Source: Microcoleus sp. bin48.metabat.b7b8b9.023
GTDB taxonomy: Bacteria > Cyanobacteriota > Cyanobacteriia > Cyanobacteriales > Microcoleaceae
NCBI RefSeq assembly: GCF_013299185.1
Contig: NZ_JAAFKG010000001.1
Location: 240,507 to 304,506, forward strand
Direction of reading: 5' to 3'
Length of the DNA stretch: 64,000 bases
Positions 25,126 to 35,637 of the stretch are shown here, one piece after another. Under the pieces are notes generated by a model. That model was given only the letters and a program-made list of their open reading frames with translations. It ran no database searches and was not told the DNA's origin. The position numbers and the translations under genes are program-made. The stretch's first letter is position 1, and the number at the start of each line of letters is the position of its first letter.

Positions 25126-28100
25126 ATGTCGATTAAAACAGTCTATCGCCTAACTGCCCATCTCAAAAAAATCCCGCTACGAACAGTGCTGATTGTACCG
25201 TTTGTGCTGCAAATTGTCGGGACTGCGGGGCTGGTGGGGTATCTTTCCTATACCAACGGGCAAAAGGCGGTTAACAACCTAGCAGATCGGCTAGCAGCAC
25301 AAATGGGCGATCGCGTCATACACTACCTCGATACATATCTGTCTGCGCCTCATTCGATCAACCGCATTAACGCCGATGCGGTGCGCCAAAAAACAATCAA
25401 TTTACAAGATTTGCGGCAACTCGAACGCTACCTTTCGTTTCAACTCAAACAGTTCGATTCGCCTACAACCATTATTTTTGGTAGCAAACGGGGAGACTTC
25501 GTGGGAAGCGATCGCACTATCGGACAAGATCTGATTATGCGATCGGATGAGTTCGATCGGGGCATCATCAATATGTATGTTCCAGACTTGCTAGGTAATA
25601 GAACCAAACTATACAAAACTTTTCGACAACCTGATGCCACAAAAAGACCTTGGTACCAAGCTGCTAAAGCTGCCGGGAAATCCACCTGGAGTAATATTTT
25701 TCAAGTCGGTAACAATACAGATTTAGTAATTAACGGCAATCGACCGATTTATGATGAGGCGACAAAGGAACTGCTGGGAGTCTTTTCGGTAAACCTCAAC
25801 ATTAGAAAGATTGCCATTTTTCTCGACAGCATAAAAACTAGCAAATCGGCAAAAATTTTTATTGTCGAACGCAGCGGGTTGTTAGTAGCCAATTCCGGGC
25901 CCGACAATCCCTATATTTTGAGGAACCAGCAGTTTAATCGATTAAAATTAACGGCAAGCCCAAATGCTACAATCCGCGCCACGGGTCTATTTTTAACGAA
26001 TCACTTTGGCGATTTTTCCCAAATTAATGATGTTCAACACCTTGAATTTGAAATTGACGGCCAATCCCAATTACTCAAAGTAGTACCTTACCGGGATAAT
26101 TTTGGTTTAGATTGGTTGATTGCGATCGTTATCCCAGAATCTGATTTTATGGCAGAAATTGACGCCAACAATTTCACCACAATTATACTATGTGCGACTG
26201 CCCTAATCGGAGCAATTGTTGTCGGCATTTTCACAGCTAAATGGATAACAGAGCCACTTTTACGCTTAAATACTGCCGCCAAAGCTCTAGCTAACAATGA
26301 AGGGAATACAAATGTCGAAATCGATCGCGCTGATGAAGTCGGGCAATTGGCAAATTCGTTCAATTATATGGCAGACAAACTGCAATATGCTTTCAAATCG
26401 CTCCAATCTTTAAATGCTGCCTTAACCGACAGTGAAAGCCGCATGAAACAAATCCTCGAAGCTATGCCGGTGGGAGTGTCAGTTCACGACTATACCGGGC
26501 AACTGATTTACATAAATCAGATAGCGCGGCAATTAGTAAATATCCAAACTATACCGGAGTCTACTATTGAGCAAATAGCAGAAGTTTTTAGACTTTACGA
26601 TGCAGGAACAGATGAATTATATTCAATAAGCAAAAATCCGCTCGCCCGATCGCTCAAAGGAGAAACCGTGAGAGTGGAAGACATAGAAATTCGTTTGCCC
26701 GATCGCACTATTCCCTTAGAATTTTTCAGTACGCCGCTGTTTGATGAAGCTGGCAACATTATCGGCGCGATCGGCGCTTCTCAAGACATCACCGATCGCA
26801 AAAAAGCCGAAAAGTTGCAAGCAGACTACAATCGCACTTTAGAACAAAAGGTGAGCGATCGCACTGCGGAACTCCAAGCAGCAAAAGAAGCCGCCGAAGT
26901 CGCCAACCGAGCTAAAAGTGCCTTTCTTGCCAATATGAGCCACGAATTGCGGACTCCCCTCAATGCCATTCTCGGCTACGCTCAAATACTTTCCCGACAG
27001 CCAGATTTTTCTCCCCGCGACAAAGAGCAAATTCGCACGATCCAGCAGTGCGGTTCTCAGTTGCTGACTTTAATTAATGATATTTTAGATTTGGCTAAAA
27101 TTGAAGCTGAAAAGATGGAGTTAACTGTTAACGATGTTTGTTTGTCGGATTTTCTCAATGACATATTAGAAATTTTTCGGTTCAAAGCCGAAGAAAAGAA
27201 CCTGGTCTTTGTCACCCAAATAGCAGGTAAAATTCCGCATTTTGTATCTGTCGATGAAAAGCGGTTGCGTCAAATTCTCCTGAATTTATTAAGTAACGCG
27301 ATTAAATTTACTGATGAAGGTAGCATACTTTTTAAAGTAGAGGTAATTGAGAACAGTGAACCTGTTGCAGGAATATTGAGCGCGGGCCAGGAATCAGATT
27401 TTCTATTTAATGCAAGTCCCGCCTTCCCAATTACCAAAATCCACTTTCAAGTTAAAGATACAGGCATCGGAATTACTAGCGATGCAATAGAACGAATATT
27501 TCTACCTTTTGAACAAGTGAGCGAAATCGGGCAAAAAACAGAAGGTACGGGTTTGGGATTAAACATTGCCAAAACCTTAGTTTCGCTGATGGGAGGGGAA
27601 CTCAAAGTCGAAAGTTGTTGGGGTGTTGGGAGTACGTTTTGGTTTGAGATTGAATTGTCACTTGCAGATTTGCTCGTACCAGTTTCGCCACCACCACAGC
27701 AACCCGTAATTACAGGTTATCAAGGTCAACGGCGTAGAATATTAGTTGTTGACGATAGCCCAGAAAATCGCTCTTTGATGGTGGATATTTTAGCACCGCT
27801 GGGTTTTGAGTTAATTGAGGCTGATTCTGGTGAAAGAGGTTTAGCAATAGCGATTTCCCAGGAACCGGATTTAATTATTGCTGACTTGTTGATGCCCGGA
27901 ATCAGCGGTTTTGAACTCTGCGCTCAATTGCGTTGTTTGCCAATATTTCGGGAGACGCCTATCTTGATTGCTACTAGCGGGCTGTTCGAGTTGGAGTTGG
28001 AAAAGCAAGAGGAAATAGGCTACACTGATTTTATCAGTAAATTTTTTATAATCGATGATTTTTTGGCAAAAATACAGAATTATCTGGGACTGATTTGGAT

Positions 28101-28389
28101 TTTTGAGGCTTCGGGCGATTCCCTACGGGATAACTCCATCGCGCGTACTTTCTCTGAATTGGCGATCGGCTCAGAAGACGTAGAAATGCCTCCCCGCGAA
28201 GAGTTACTTTATTTGTACGAAGCCGCTCAAATCGGTAATTTCGAGCAGGTTAAGTACGAAGCGCAGCGCCTGCAAGAGTTAAATCCCACCTATGCCCTAT
28301 TTGCTCGGAAAATTTGGCAGTTAGTCGATCGCTATGACGATGACGCGATAATTAAACTAATTGAGCCTTACTTAAATCCGGGCGACTAA
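25126..28389 (+). CDS. Hybrid sensor histidine kinase with Cache, HAMP, PAS and receiver domains
   Basis: 1087 residues. Membrane helix at about 20-40, an extracytoplasmic dCache-like sensor at 45-345, second helix at about 352-374, HAMP 375-425, coiled linker, PAS about 435-565 (MPVGVSVHDYTGQLIYINQI), HisKA with [11 protein letters not shown], HATPase (NLLSNAIKFT, DTGIGI, GTGLGLN), and a receiver at about 865-985 (LVVDDSPENR, ADLLMPGISGFEL). The lysine region reads ISKFFIIDD where SKP is usual. The last 100 residues are helical and unassigned. It senses a small molecule outside and passes phosphate to its own receiver. No output domain follows. ATG 25126 is chosen because it matches the membrane start. 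Confidence 0.9.
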   Translation: MSIKTVYRLTAHLKKIPLRTVLIVPFVLQIVGTAGLVGYLSYTNGQKAVNNLADRLAAQMGDRVIHYLDTYLSAPHSINRINADAVRQKTINLQDLRQLERYLSFQLKQFDSPTTIIFGSKRGDFVGSDRTIGQDLIMRSDEFDRGIINMYVPDLLGNRTKLYKTFRQPDATKRPWYQAAKAAGKSTWSNIFQVGNNTDLVINGNRPIYDEATKELLGVFSVNLNIRKIAIFLDSIKTSKSAKIFIVERSGLLVANSGPDNPYILRNQQFNRLKLTASPNATIRATGLFLTNHFGDFSQINDVQHLEFEIDGQSQLLKVVPYRDNFGLDWLIAIVIPESDFMAEIDANNFTTIILCATALIGAIVVGIFTAKWITEPLLRLNTAAKALANNEGNTNVEIDRADEVGQLANSFNYMADKLQYAFKSLQSLNAALTDSESRMKQILEAMPVGVSVHDYTGQLIYINQIARQLVNIQTIPESTIEQIAEVFRLYDAGTDELYSISKNPLARSLKGETVRVEDIEIRLPDRTIPLEFFSTPLFDEAGNIIGAIGASQDITDRKKAEKLQADYNRTLEQKVSDRTAELQAAKEAAEVANRAKSAFLANMSHELRTPLNAILGYAQILSRQPDFSPRDKEQIRTIQQCGSQLLTLINDILDLAKIEAEKMELTVNDVCLSDFLNDILEIFRFKAEEKNLVFVTQIAGKIPHFVSVDEKRLRQILLNLLSNAIKFTDEGSILFKVEVIENSEPVAGILSAGQESDFLFNASPAFPITKIHFQVKDTGIGITSDAIERIFLPFEQVSEIGQKTEGTGLGLNIAKTLVSLMGGELKVESCWGVGSTFWFEIELSLADLLVPVSPPPQQPVITGYQGQRRRILVVDDSPENRSLMVDILAPLGFELIEADSGERGLAIAISQEPDLIIADLLMPGISGFELCAQLRCLPIFRETPILIATSGLFELELEKQEEIGYTDFISKFFIIDDFLAKIQNYLGLIWIFEASGDSLRDNSIARTFSELAIGSEDVEMPPREELLYLYEAAQIGNFEQVKYEAQRLQELNPTYALFARKIWQLVDRYDDDAIIKLIEPYLNPGD

Positions 28390-28917
28390 AATTGCTTCCT
28401 AGTAGGAGTTCAATCCTCATAATCGGATTTAACAACGAGTTGTAGCCTCAATCCTAAAAATAGTTCGCAGCGAGCAAACTGGCATTATCAATAGTGCAGT
28501 ATAAATAGTAAGTATGTGAGAGGGAAAATACGTAAGTAAGTCATTCCCAGTTAAACGTAAGCCTTGGGATGCGCGACAATCGCGATCGCTGGTATTGATG
28601 GCAGTTGTACGTCACGGCACCAGAAACCCAGTTTTTCACACTCTAAAGTTGATATAAGCGAGCAAATTTGAAGAATAAATAGTAGAATAGATTTCTATCA
28701 GGGATCCATCTCCTACATCCGATCTGTTGCACCAACTTCAACCAAACTCAAGCAGCCGAGTAACAGCGATGCAATATCTCGGCTTTCAGGTTGAGTTTGT
28801 GGCAAGCAACTCTGTTTCTCTATTCAATGCCTTCTCATATTCTTGTATGTTGGGTTAAGACACTCCCAATCAACCTACTTTATGTGATCCATTTTGTTGA
28901 TTTTCAAACATAAAAAT
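28390..28917. other. Intergenic region between two kinase genes
   Basis: About 530 bases without a convincing gene on either strand. It includes one HIP1-type site, a copy of the short AGAAACCCAGTTTTTCACAC motif seen also at 1738 and 31132, and AT-rich tracts before the next gene. Nothing further can be supported. Confidence 0.4.
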
Positions 28918-31155
28918 ATGCAGACTCAGCCAAAAAGCAAAGTATTAATCGTAGACGACCAACCCGCTAATATTAACATATTATCATATTTCCTAGTGGA
29001 ATACGGATTTGAGATTTTTGTAGCTACAACGGGAGAAAAAGCGCTGGATAGAGTCACAAAAATCTTGCCAGATATCATTTTGCTAGATGTGATGATGCCG
29101 GGAATAGACGGATTTGAAACCTGCCGCCGCCTGAAATCAATAGATGAAGTTAAGGACATTCCCGTAATTTTTATGACGGCTCTTTCCGAGGCTGCGGATA
29201 AAGTGAAAGGGTTGACTTTGGGTGCAGTAGACTACATCACTAAACCGCTGGAGCACGAAGAGGCGATCGCCCGCATCAACGTTCACCTACAACTCCGCAA
29301 CCTCACCAAACAATTAGAACAACAAAATATGCTGTTGCGATCGGAAGTGCGATCGCGCCAATTAGCCGAGTTAGCCCTGCGCTTTTCCGAAGAAAAATTT
29401 GCCAAAGCTTTTCGCAGCAGCCCCGCCGCCATGACAATCGCCACACTGGAAAAGGGATACTTAACGGAAGTCAACCAGAGCTTTTGCAACCTCACCGGCT
29501 ATTTTCCCGAGGAAATCTTGGGAAAAACCGATCGCCAAATCAATTTATGGGAGAATTTGGGCGATCGCGATCGTTTCTTAGAAATCTTGCACATATCCGG
29601 CAGTATTTACAAACAAGAATTCCAGTTTCGTACCAAGTTCGACAATATCAAGTGTGTCCTCATATCCGCAGAAATCATTAGCATTGGCGACACCAACTGC
29701 ATTCTGATGATGACTTACGACATTACCGAGCAAAAGCTTGCACAAGAAACCTCATACCGCCGCGAACAAGAATTCAGAGCCCTAGCGGAAAATTCCCCGG
29801 ATATGATTTCCCGATTTGACAAGCAACTGCGCCACCTTTACGTCAATCCAGCAGTCGAATTAGCTACAGGAATCCCCGCCGCAGCATTCACGGGTAAAAC
29901 CCATCGAGAGTTAGGAATGTCCGAGGAAGTGGTGATGCTCTCGGAAGCAACTTTGTGCGCCGTGTTCGCTAACGGCACCGAACAGTGCTTTGAGTTTAAT
30001 TTTCTCACAAAATCAGGCACTAAATTTTATCAAGTTTGTATGGTTCCTGAATTTAAGCGCGATCGGACAATTGCATCTGTCTTATCTGTCAGCCGCGACA
30101 TCACCGCTGTCAAACAAGCCGAACTGGAACTGCGAAAAAGCGAACTGCGGGAACGAGAAAAAGCTACTCAATTAAAATTAACATTAGACAATCTCAGACG
30201 CACTCAATCCCAACTGATTCAAACGGAAAAAATGTTAAGTCTCGGGAGAATGGTAGCAGGAGTTGCCCACGAAATCAACAATCCCAATAGTTTTATTTTG
30301 GGCAATATCAATCCAGCCCGCCACTATTTCCAAGATTTAAACAACCTCCTGGAACTTTACAAAAACAAATATCCAGAACCAGGAGTCGAAATACAACAAC
30401 TCGCTGAGAGTATAGATTTAGATTTTTTGCAAAAAGATTGGTCGCGGCTAATGCAGTCAATCGAGTCTGGAGCATCGCGCATCAAACAAATTGTTGACTC
30501 GTTAAAGTTTTTCACAAAGCTCGACGAATCCGGCATCAAAGAAGTAGATATCAATCAAAATCTCGATCACACTTTACTATTCGTCCAGCACCGAGCGGGA
30601 GGTAAAGGTATTAGCAAAAAAAGTGGAGTCAGCATTATTTCTCAAGAGATTGAGGTAATAAAAAACTACGGCAACCTGCCGGAAGTTCCCTGTTACAGCA
30701 GTCAGTTGAATCAGGTGTTTGCCAGTTTGCTCAATAATGCCATTGATGCACTAGAAACTCAGCCTTACCCCAAAATAGAGATTCATACTGAGCTGGAAAC
30801 AGCAGAAGGTTCGGGAGTTGGCAAAGGCAAAGCAGCAAGAGCTTACAATCAGTTGTCAGCGACAATTACTCCCGAAAATTCTCCCACTCAATTCGCAGTG
30901 ATTCGGATTGCTGACAACGGTATTGGCATGAGTGAAGCAGTGCTAAAAAAGATGTTTGACCCGTTTTTTACCACAAAACCTGTAGGGAGTGGCACGGGAT
31001 TGGGTTTATCTATCAGTCACCAAATTGTTGTCGAACAACACGGCGGTCAAATTAGTTGTATTTCTGCTCCCGGTAAAGGGACAGAATTCGTTGTGAAGAT
31101 TCCTTTACAACAGGTAACTTGCGATCGAGAAACTCGACACCCGGTTTCTTTGTAA
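28918..31155 (+). CDS. Soluble histidine kinase with N-terminal receiver and two PAS domains
   Basis: 745 residues from ATG 28918 (MQTQPKSKVLIVDDQ). Receiver 1-125 with phosphoacceptor in LLDVMMPGIDG and lysine in ITKPLE. A coiled linker leads to PAS 1 (SPAAMTIATLEKGYLTEVNQ) and PAS 2 (NSPDMISRFDKQLRHLYVNP). The kinase core has the H box in AGVAHEINNPNSF, the variant typical of HisKA_7/NtrB-like kinases, followed by a long helical insert, N box (NNAIDAL), DNGIGM and GSGTGLGLS. No membrane helix, so cytoplasmic. The receiver-first order is common in cyanobacterial phosphorelays where the kinase is tuned by an upstream kinase, perhaps the neighbouring 1087-residue one. Confidence 0.9.
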   Translation: MQTQPKSKVLIVDDQPANINILSYFLVEYGFEIFVATTGEKALDRVTKILPDIILLDVMMPGIDGFETCRRLKSIDEVKDIPVIFMTALSEAADKVKGLTLGAVDYITKPLEHEEAIARINVHLQLRNLTKQLEQQNMLLRSEVRSRQLAELALRFSEEKFAKAFRSSPAAMTIATLEKGYLTEVNQSFCNLTGYFPEEILGKTDRQINLWENLGDRDRFLEILHISGSIYKQEFQFRTKFDNIKCVLISAEIISIGDTNCILMMTYDITEQKLAQETSYRREQEFRALAENSPDMISRFDKQLRHLYVNPAVELATGIPAAAFTGKTHRELGMSEEVVMLSEATLCAVFANGTEQCFEFNFLTKSGTKFYQVCMVPEFKRDRTIASVLSVSRDITAVKQAELELRKSELREREKATQLKLTLDNLRRTQSQLIQTEKMLSLGRMVAGVAHEINNPNSFILGNINPARHYFQDLNNLLELYKNKYPEPGVEIQQLAESIDLDFLQKDWSRLMQSIESGASRIKQIVDSLKFFTKLDESGIKEVDINQNLDHTLLFVQHRAGGKGISKKSGVSIISQEIEVIKNYGNLPEVPCYSSQLNQVFASLLNNAIDALETQPYPKIEIHTELETAEGSGVGKGKAARAYNQLSATITPENSPTQFAVIRIADNGIGMSEAVLKKMFDPFFTTKPVGSGTGLGLSISHQIVVEQHGGQISCISAPGKGTEFVVKIPLQQVTCDRETRHPVSL

Positions 31156-31326
31156 GTCAGTCGGTGAGGTGCGAACAAAGCACCGGCTAAGTTTGTAAGG
31201 TGTGCTTCGGGGGCAAATTCTGAGCCTGCGATCGTCACATTCTGATAGTCACACCGTACAGTGACATTACTCCGCCGGCACCCTACAAGACGCACCCTAC
31301 AATAACTCATAATTTTTTGGATAAAA

Positions 31327-31367
31327 TTTACCCAGCATTCAAGTGTTACGCTTTAATGCCGGGTAAA
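31327..31367. terminator. Candidate bidirectional hairpin between convergent genes
   Basis: TTTACCCAGCATTCAA and TTTAATGCCGGGTAAA form a stem with two mismatches and an 8-base loop. It lies between the end of the kinase gene at 31155 and the end of the PEP-CTERM gene at 31470. AT pairs flank the stem. The rest of the 31156-31469 gap contains GCACCCTAC-type repeat pieces and no gene. Confidence 0.5.
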
Positions 31368-31469
31368 ATGTTTCACTTTTGGCGATGTCAAGTATTGGTT
31401 GCGTTTAGTTTGCCCAATGTGTCAACTATGGCTGAAACTTTTGTGCGATCGAATTGAGTTAATGGCAAT

Positions 31470-32111
31470 TTAGGGGATGAAAGTCTCTTGTTTTTTTTGC
31501 TTGCGCTTGAGAACTTTTACTGCGCCCAATACACCAAAAGCTAGTATTGTGCCAACGTAGGTAGAAGGTTCGGGAACCACTTGAGAATAAGTATAATCGA
31601 AATTCAACTTCTCCTCAGAATTGTCTGGTTTTTTTGTGGAGACATAACCCTTAGCTGTCTGACCGTTAAACACCGGGTGATACCTATCGTACTTAAGATT
31701 GTCAAAGGTAAAACTTAGCACGGATATACCAGGATTAGGAAGATCTGGAAATAATGCCTTTTCTACTTCATTTGATTTAAGCTTCACAGTTAAGGTAGAA
31801 TTTTTGTTGAAGCTATCAGTCACGGAGTCGGTGATGGCACTAACAAACTTGTTGTTACCTACTCCAACAAGGAAAGACCACATAGAAATATCCTTGGCTG
31901 TACCAGTCCCCCACTCTTCATCCTGCCACAAAAACTGACCAACAAAAGTACCGGGAGCGGGAAATAAACCAGATGATGAAGTCTTACTCTCAAAACTAAC
32001 TGCAATTGTAGCTGCCTGAACGGGAGTCGAACCAACTCCGATCGCCACCAACGTTACCCCCGCTACTCCAGCTACTCCCGCCGATAATTTGCCAAACAAA
32101 TTAGATTTCAT
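31470..32111 (-). CDS. PEP-CTERM sorting domain protein
   Basis: 213 residues. Residues 1-33 form a signal peptide (hydrophobic core GVAGVAGVTLVAIGVG, then VQA-A). The C-terminus has VVPEPSTYVGTILAFGVLG followed by KRKQKK: the PEP motif, membrane helix and basic tail recognised by exosortase. The middle is a beta-rich domain of about 140 residues with several Thr/Ser strands. The protein is exported and processed at the surface, with a likely role in the extracellular matrix; the ligand is unknown. No exosortase gene is in the window. Confidence 0.88.
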   Translation of the reverse strand: MKSNLFGKLSAGVAGVAGVTLVAIGVGSTPVQAATIAVSFESKTSSSGLFPAPGTFVGQFLWQDEEWGTGTAKDISMWSFLVGVGNNKFVSAITDSVTDSFNKNSTLTVKLKSNEVEKALFPDLPNPGISVLSFTFDNLKYDRYHPVFNGQTAKGYVSTKKPDNSEEKLNFDYTYSQVVPEPSTYVGTILAFGVLGAVKVLKRKQKKQETFIP

Positions 32112-32671
32112 AACTTTTTCCCTTCATGATTGTGAGCCAATGAAAACATGGATGACGCAGTTAAAGCATATCAAAATGCCCAACTGTCACAGCAAAGCTA
32201 CGGATATTCAAGCTTGCCATAAACTTATGTTTTCCAGCAAAACTCAATAACCTCGATCGCACATCAATCTCTACTCTGGCTACGCACTATCTCTCACAGA
32301 TCGACTTCATTTAAATACATAAATCTTAGCGATCGATAATAACCGCAGGTGAGTCAGAGATTTTATTAAAATTAGGAACTTGTAGATGCTTGTACATAGA
32401 CTAGAACATCCTCATCAATGTCGCAAAAAATTTTACAAAATTTTACATAGTCATCTAGATGCGATCGCTATCTATAGCTCAAAAGCAGGTGATTGTGTTG
32501 CCATTTTGGCAGAATATTTGAGTGCAAATTGCTTAAATCCCTGTTTTAACGCGAACTCTGGGTATTCTGTTTTTTTAGGTCTATCTACTTAGAAGATTGC
32601 CTACTTCTTCTGAACTCTTCCTTCGTGTCCTTCGCGTCTTCGCGGTTCCAGAATTCCGTACTGTTGCAGTT
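32112..32671. other. Intergenic region, no supported gene
   Basis: About 560 bases. The open frame at 32386-32592 has no recognisable domain and an odd composition. Near 32615-32650 a CTTCGTGTCCTTCGCGTC repeat, common in these genomes, is read by the following frame but is unlikely to be coding. Confidence 0.45.
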
Positions 32672-33043
32672 TTGCGCTACGCTAAACAACAAAATCTCAA
32701 CCGTACACAACCAGTGAAATATTTCTTCTTATCCGACGGCTGGAAAGTGGGGCGCGTCTGGGGAGTTGGCGGCGAGTGGACAGCAGCCGGCTGGAGGCGC
32801 CAGCCAGACATCCAACAGCTCAAGCTCTCCCTGTTGGATCGCAACGAAAAAATGTGGCTCTACCGCGTAGAAGACGCCGTGCTCATGGTAGAAGTCAAAC
32901 CCTGTGCCCCTCCCGATCCCGCAGATCCGGCAAAAAATATCGGCAGCGTCACCCTCACCAGACTGATCGATGCCGAGCAAGTCCTCGAACGCCTCGGGAC
33001 GATCGCCACTCGCTGCGAAATCGAGAACCCGCAATTAATGTAA
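32672..33043 (+). CDS. Conserved hypothetical cyanobacterial protein upstream of psbB
   Basis: About 123 residues from a TTG at 32672; a GTG at 32714 or an earlier TTG at 32597 are alternatives, and no ATG is available. The body reads VKYFFLSDGWKVGRVWGVGG, AAGWRRQPDIQQLKLSLLD, KMWLYRVEDAVLMVEVKP and LIDAEQVLERL. It is compact, soluble and well formed, and its style resembles a conserved cyanobacterial family I cannot name. The start is uncertain because the first 25 codons of the longest frame come from a dispersed repeat. It may be cotranscribed with nothing; psbB begins 198 bases later with its own leader. Confidence 0.6.
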   Translation: MRYAKQQNLNRTQPVKYFFLSDGWKVGRVWGVGGEWTAAGWRRQPDIQQLKLSLLDRNEKMWLYRVEDAVLMVEVKPCAPPDPADPAKNIGSVTLTRLIDAEQVLERLGTIATRCEIENPQLM

Positions 33044-33241
33044 GGCCGAACATATTGCAATCGGTTCTAACACTCGATACACTTCTTTAAATAACTTTCA
33101 TTTTTATGCCTCCACCTGTGAAGGTAGAAAGGATTCGGTAAAAGGCAGAATTTACAGCCCGCAGGTAACTGCACGGCATTGAGAATCTGATTTTTCCGTC
33201 AAAATAGACATCATCACTTACACCTTGGAGAACCGCAGTCA

Positions 33242-34771
33242 ATGGGACTACCCTGGTATCGCGTACACACAGTCGTCTTAAATGACCCAGGTCGATTGAT
33301 TTCTGTACACTTAATGCACACTGCCCTCGTGGCAGGCTGGGCCGGCTCGATGGCCCTTTACGAACTAGCAGTCTTCGATCCCACAGATCCAGTTCTGAAC
33401 CCGATGTGGCGTCAAGGGATGTTCGTGCTACCCTTCATGACTCGCTTAGGAGTCACCGGCTCTTGGGGCGGTTGGAGCATCACCGGCGAAAGTAACGTCG
33501 ATCCTGGCTTCTGGTCTTTTGAAGGCGTCGCCGTCGCTCACATCATCCTCTCCGGTTTGCTGTTCTTAGCAGCAGTATGGCACTGGGTATTCTGGGATTT
33601 GGAACTCTTCAGAGATCCTCGCACCGGCGAACCAGCCCTCGACTTGCCAAAAATGTTTGGCATTCACTTGTTCCTCTCCGGCTTGCTCTGCTTCGGCTTC
33701 GGGGCATTTCACCTTTCGGGACTTTTTGGCCCGGGAATGTGGGTTTCCGACCCCTACGGCTTGACAGGTCACGTCCAACCAGTGGCGCCTGCTTGGGGCC
33801 CTGAAGGCTTCGATCCGTTCAATCCGGGTGGCATCGTAGCTCACCACATTGCAGCGGGCGTAGTCGGCGTAATTGCCGGTTTGTTCCACTTAACTGTGCG
33901 GCCGCCGGAACGTCTTTACAAAGCCCTGCGGATGGGTAACATCGAAACTGTACTTTCTAGCAGCATCGCTGCTGTGTTCTTTGCAGCTTTCGTGGTTGCG
34001 GGTACGATGTGGTACGGTTCTGCTGCTACTCCGATCGAGCTTTTCGGCCCGACTCGCTATCAGTGGGACGGCAACTATTTCCAACAAGAGATCGATCGCA
34101 GAGCTCAAGCTAGCTTGGCCGTCGGTCAAAGCTTCCAACAAGCTTACGAGCAAATTCCCGAAAAATTGGCTTTCTACGACTACGTAGGCAACTCTCCTGC
34201 TAAAGGTGGTTTGTTCCGTGCTGGCGCGATGGTCAACGGCGACGGTATTGCTAAAACTTGGTTGGGCCATGCAGTATTTACTGACAACGAAGGTCGGGTA
34301 TTGTCGGTACGACGCCTCCCGAACTTCTTTGAAACTTTCCCAGTAATTTTGACGGACAAAGATGGGGTCGTTCGCGCTGACATCCCCTTCCGCCGTGCTG
34401 AATCAAAATACAGTTTTGAACAAAGCGGAGTTACTGTCAGCTTCTACGGTGGCGAACTGAACGGTCAAACTTTTAAGAATCCTCTAGATGTTAAGAAGTT
34501 TGCTCGCGCCGCCCAACAGGGTGAAGTATTTGAATTCGATCGCGAAACCTTGAATTCTGACGGTGTTTTCCGTACTTCAACTCGCGGTTGGTTTACTTTC
34601 GGACACGTTTGCTTTGCTTTGCTGTTCTTCTTCGGCCATATCTGGCACGGTTCTCGGACTATTTTCCGCGACGTGTTTGCTGGAGTTGAGGCTGACCTGG
34701 AAGAACAAGTCGAGTGGGGCTTGTTCCAAAAACTGGGCGACAAGAGCACAAGAAGAGAAGAATCTATCTAG
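33242..34771 (+). CDS. psbB: Photosystem II CP47 chlorophyll apoprotein
   Basis: 509 residues, the full CP47 length. It begins [19 protein letters not shown] and has six membrane helices carrying chlorophyll-binding histidines ([70 protein letters not shown]). The large lumenal loop between helices 5 and 6 is present. It is an inner antenna of photosystem II in the thylakoid membrane. TTGGAGAA lies about 11 bases before the ATG and gives a good ribosome site. psbT follows 408 bases later, an unusually long gap filled by mobile-element DNA. Confidence 0.98.
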   Translation: MGLPWYRVHTVVLNDPGRLISVHLMHTALVAGWAGSMALYELAVFDPTDPVLNPMWRQGMFVLPFMTRLGVTGSWGGWSITGESNVDPGFWSFEGVAVAHIILSGLLFLAAVWHWVFWDLELFRDPRTGEPALDLPKMFGIHLFLSGLLCFGFGAFHLSGLFGPGMWVSDPYGLTGHVQPVAPAWGPEGFDPFNPGGIVAHHIAAGVVGVIAGLFHLTVRPPERLYKALRMGNIETVLSSSIAAVFFAAFVVAGTMWYGSAATPIELFGPTRYQWDGNYFQQEIDRRAQASLAVGQSFQQAYEQIPEKLAFYDYVGNSPAKGGLFRAGAMVNGDGIAKTWLGHAVFTDNEGRVLSVRRLPNFFETFPVILTDKDGVVRADIPFRRAESKYSFEQSGVTVSFYGGELNGQTFKNPLDVKKFARAAQQGEVFEFDRETLNSDGVFRTSTRGWFTFGHVCFALLFFFGHIWHGSRTIFRDVFAGVEADLEEQVEWGLFQKLGDKSTRREESI

Positions 34772-34791
34772 TTTTCTGCCGCCGAAGAGTA

Positions 34792-34848
34792 CACCGGGAA
34801 ACTTCCCGGTGCACAAAAACCCGGTTTCTTCAAGAAACCGGGTTTTTT
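34792..34848 (+). terminator. Double hairpin terminator of psbB
   Basis: The first hairpin is CACCGGGAA/TTCCCGGTG (34792-34811). The second is AACCCGGTTTC/GAAACCGGGTT with a TTCAA loop (34818-34844), followed by a T run to 34848. The second is a textbook intrinsic terminator. It would separate psbB transcription from psbT. Confidence 0.85.
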
Positions 34849-34854
34849 TAGTTA

Positions 34855-35060
34855 TTGACACTCCCCGACCTTAAGGTACGGGGATTCTTAAGACATTTCT
34901 GTCAAAATATCCCGCGCAAGCGTGGGTTCCCAGGCTGATTACATTTGCAGCCTAGCTGCGCAGTCATATCTCCTCAAAAATGTTTTGGGCGTAGACTTTC
35001 CCTCAGTCCGGCGGTAGGTTTTTACATCTTGTGCGATCAAGTTATCCTACCATATTCATT
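34855..35060 (-). mobile_element. Miniature IS200/IS605-derived element between psbB and psbT
   Basis: On the minus strand the element ends with a hairpin (CCCCGTACCTTAAGGTCGGGG) then AGTGTCAA, the right-end signature of cyanobacterial IS200/IS605 elements. The far side (about 35040-35060) has GGTAGGATAAC, plausible as a left end. The 200-base interior encodes nothing. A non-autonomous derivative (MITE-like) is the best reading. A related right end occurs at 36480-36610. Confidence 0.55.
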
Positions 35061-35179
35061 TGTGAAGATGGATTTGTTATTTTACTTAACAATGTAAAAA
35101 AGTCGTGCGATCGGGACGGAGTTTTAAACCCAATTTTCTGATAAAATAATACGGCAAGGGAAGATAGGGAAAATTTAAC

Positions 35180-35275
35180 ATGGAAAGCGTTGCTTACATT
35201 TTGATTCTGGCTTTAGCCTTAGGTGTACTATTTTTTGCGATCGCCTTTCGGGAACCACCCCGGATTGGCAAATAA
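35180..35275 (+). CDS. psbT: Photosystem II reaction centre protein T
   Basis: 31 residues: [20 protein letters not shown] then [11 protein letters not shown]. This is PsbT: one membrane helix with the conserved FREPPR stromal end. It sits at the photosystem II dimer interface and helps repair after light damage. The order psbB-psbT is conserved in cyanobacteria. AAGGGAAGATAGGGA precedes the ATG and may include the ribosome site. The gene is too short for usual open-frame lists. Confidence 0.96.
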   Translation: MESVAYILILALALGVLFFAIAFREPPRIGK

Positions 35276-35346
35276 TTAGCTTACGCTGGCAGCCAAGGGG
35301 TGTCAACAATGGCCTCAAAACCTTTGTATCTCTTGTTTATAGCAGA

Positions 35347-35480
35347 GTCTAGATCCCCCTAAATCCCCCTTAAGAAGGGGGACTTTGATAAGACTCCTGT
35401 CCCCTCCCTGATAGTTGGGGGACTTTGAGAGAGTTTCCGGTTCCCCCCGACCTAAGGGGGGCTAGGGGGGATCGGGTCTA
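35347..35480. repeat. GATCCCCCTAA-type palindromic repeat, copy 1
   Basis: It starts TCTAGATCCCCCTAAATCC and ends GGCTAGGGGGGATCGGG. Inside are two more C-rich/G-rich complementary blocks around TTAAGAAGGGGGACTTTGA. Related copies: 43363-43570, 47811-47897, 63000-63083, and in-frame copies inside the CHAT gene (56923-57011, 59820-60381). Confidence 0.8.
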
Positions 35481-35637
35481 GTCATCAAACAGCAGTCTAG
35501 AACTAGGTTTTAGCTCAAGTTGAGACACATCCTCAGCACTGTATCCTCAGTAATTTTTCTAGTCCAGCTATTCATCAGACCCCCGGGCGGTTAGATGAAT
35601 GGCAATTTGCTGGCAACACCTGTTAAAATCAGCAATC

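Noticed and set aside
32386..32592. 68-codon frame upstream of the psbB-linked small gene
   Set aside because: No domain, poor ribosome site and Cys-rich composition typical of non-coding frames.
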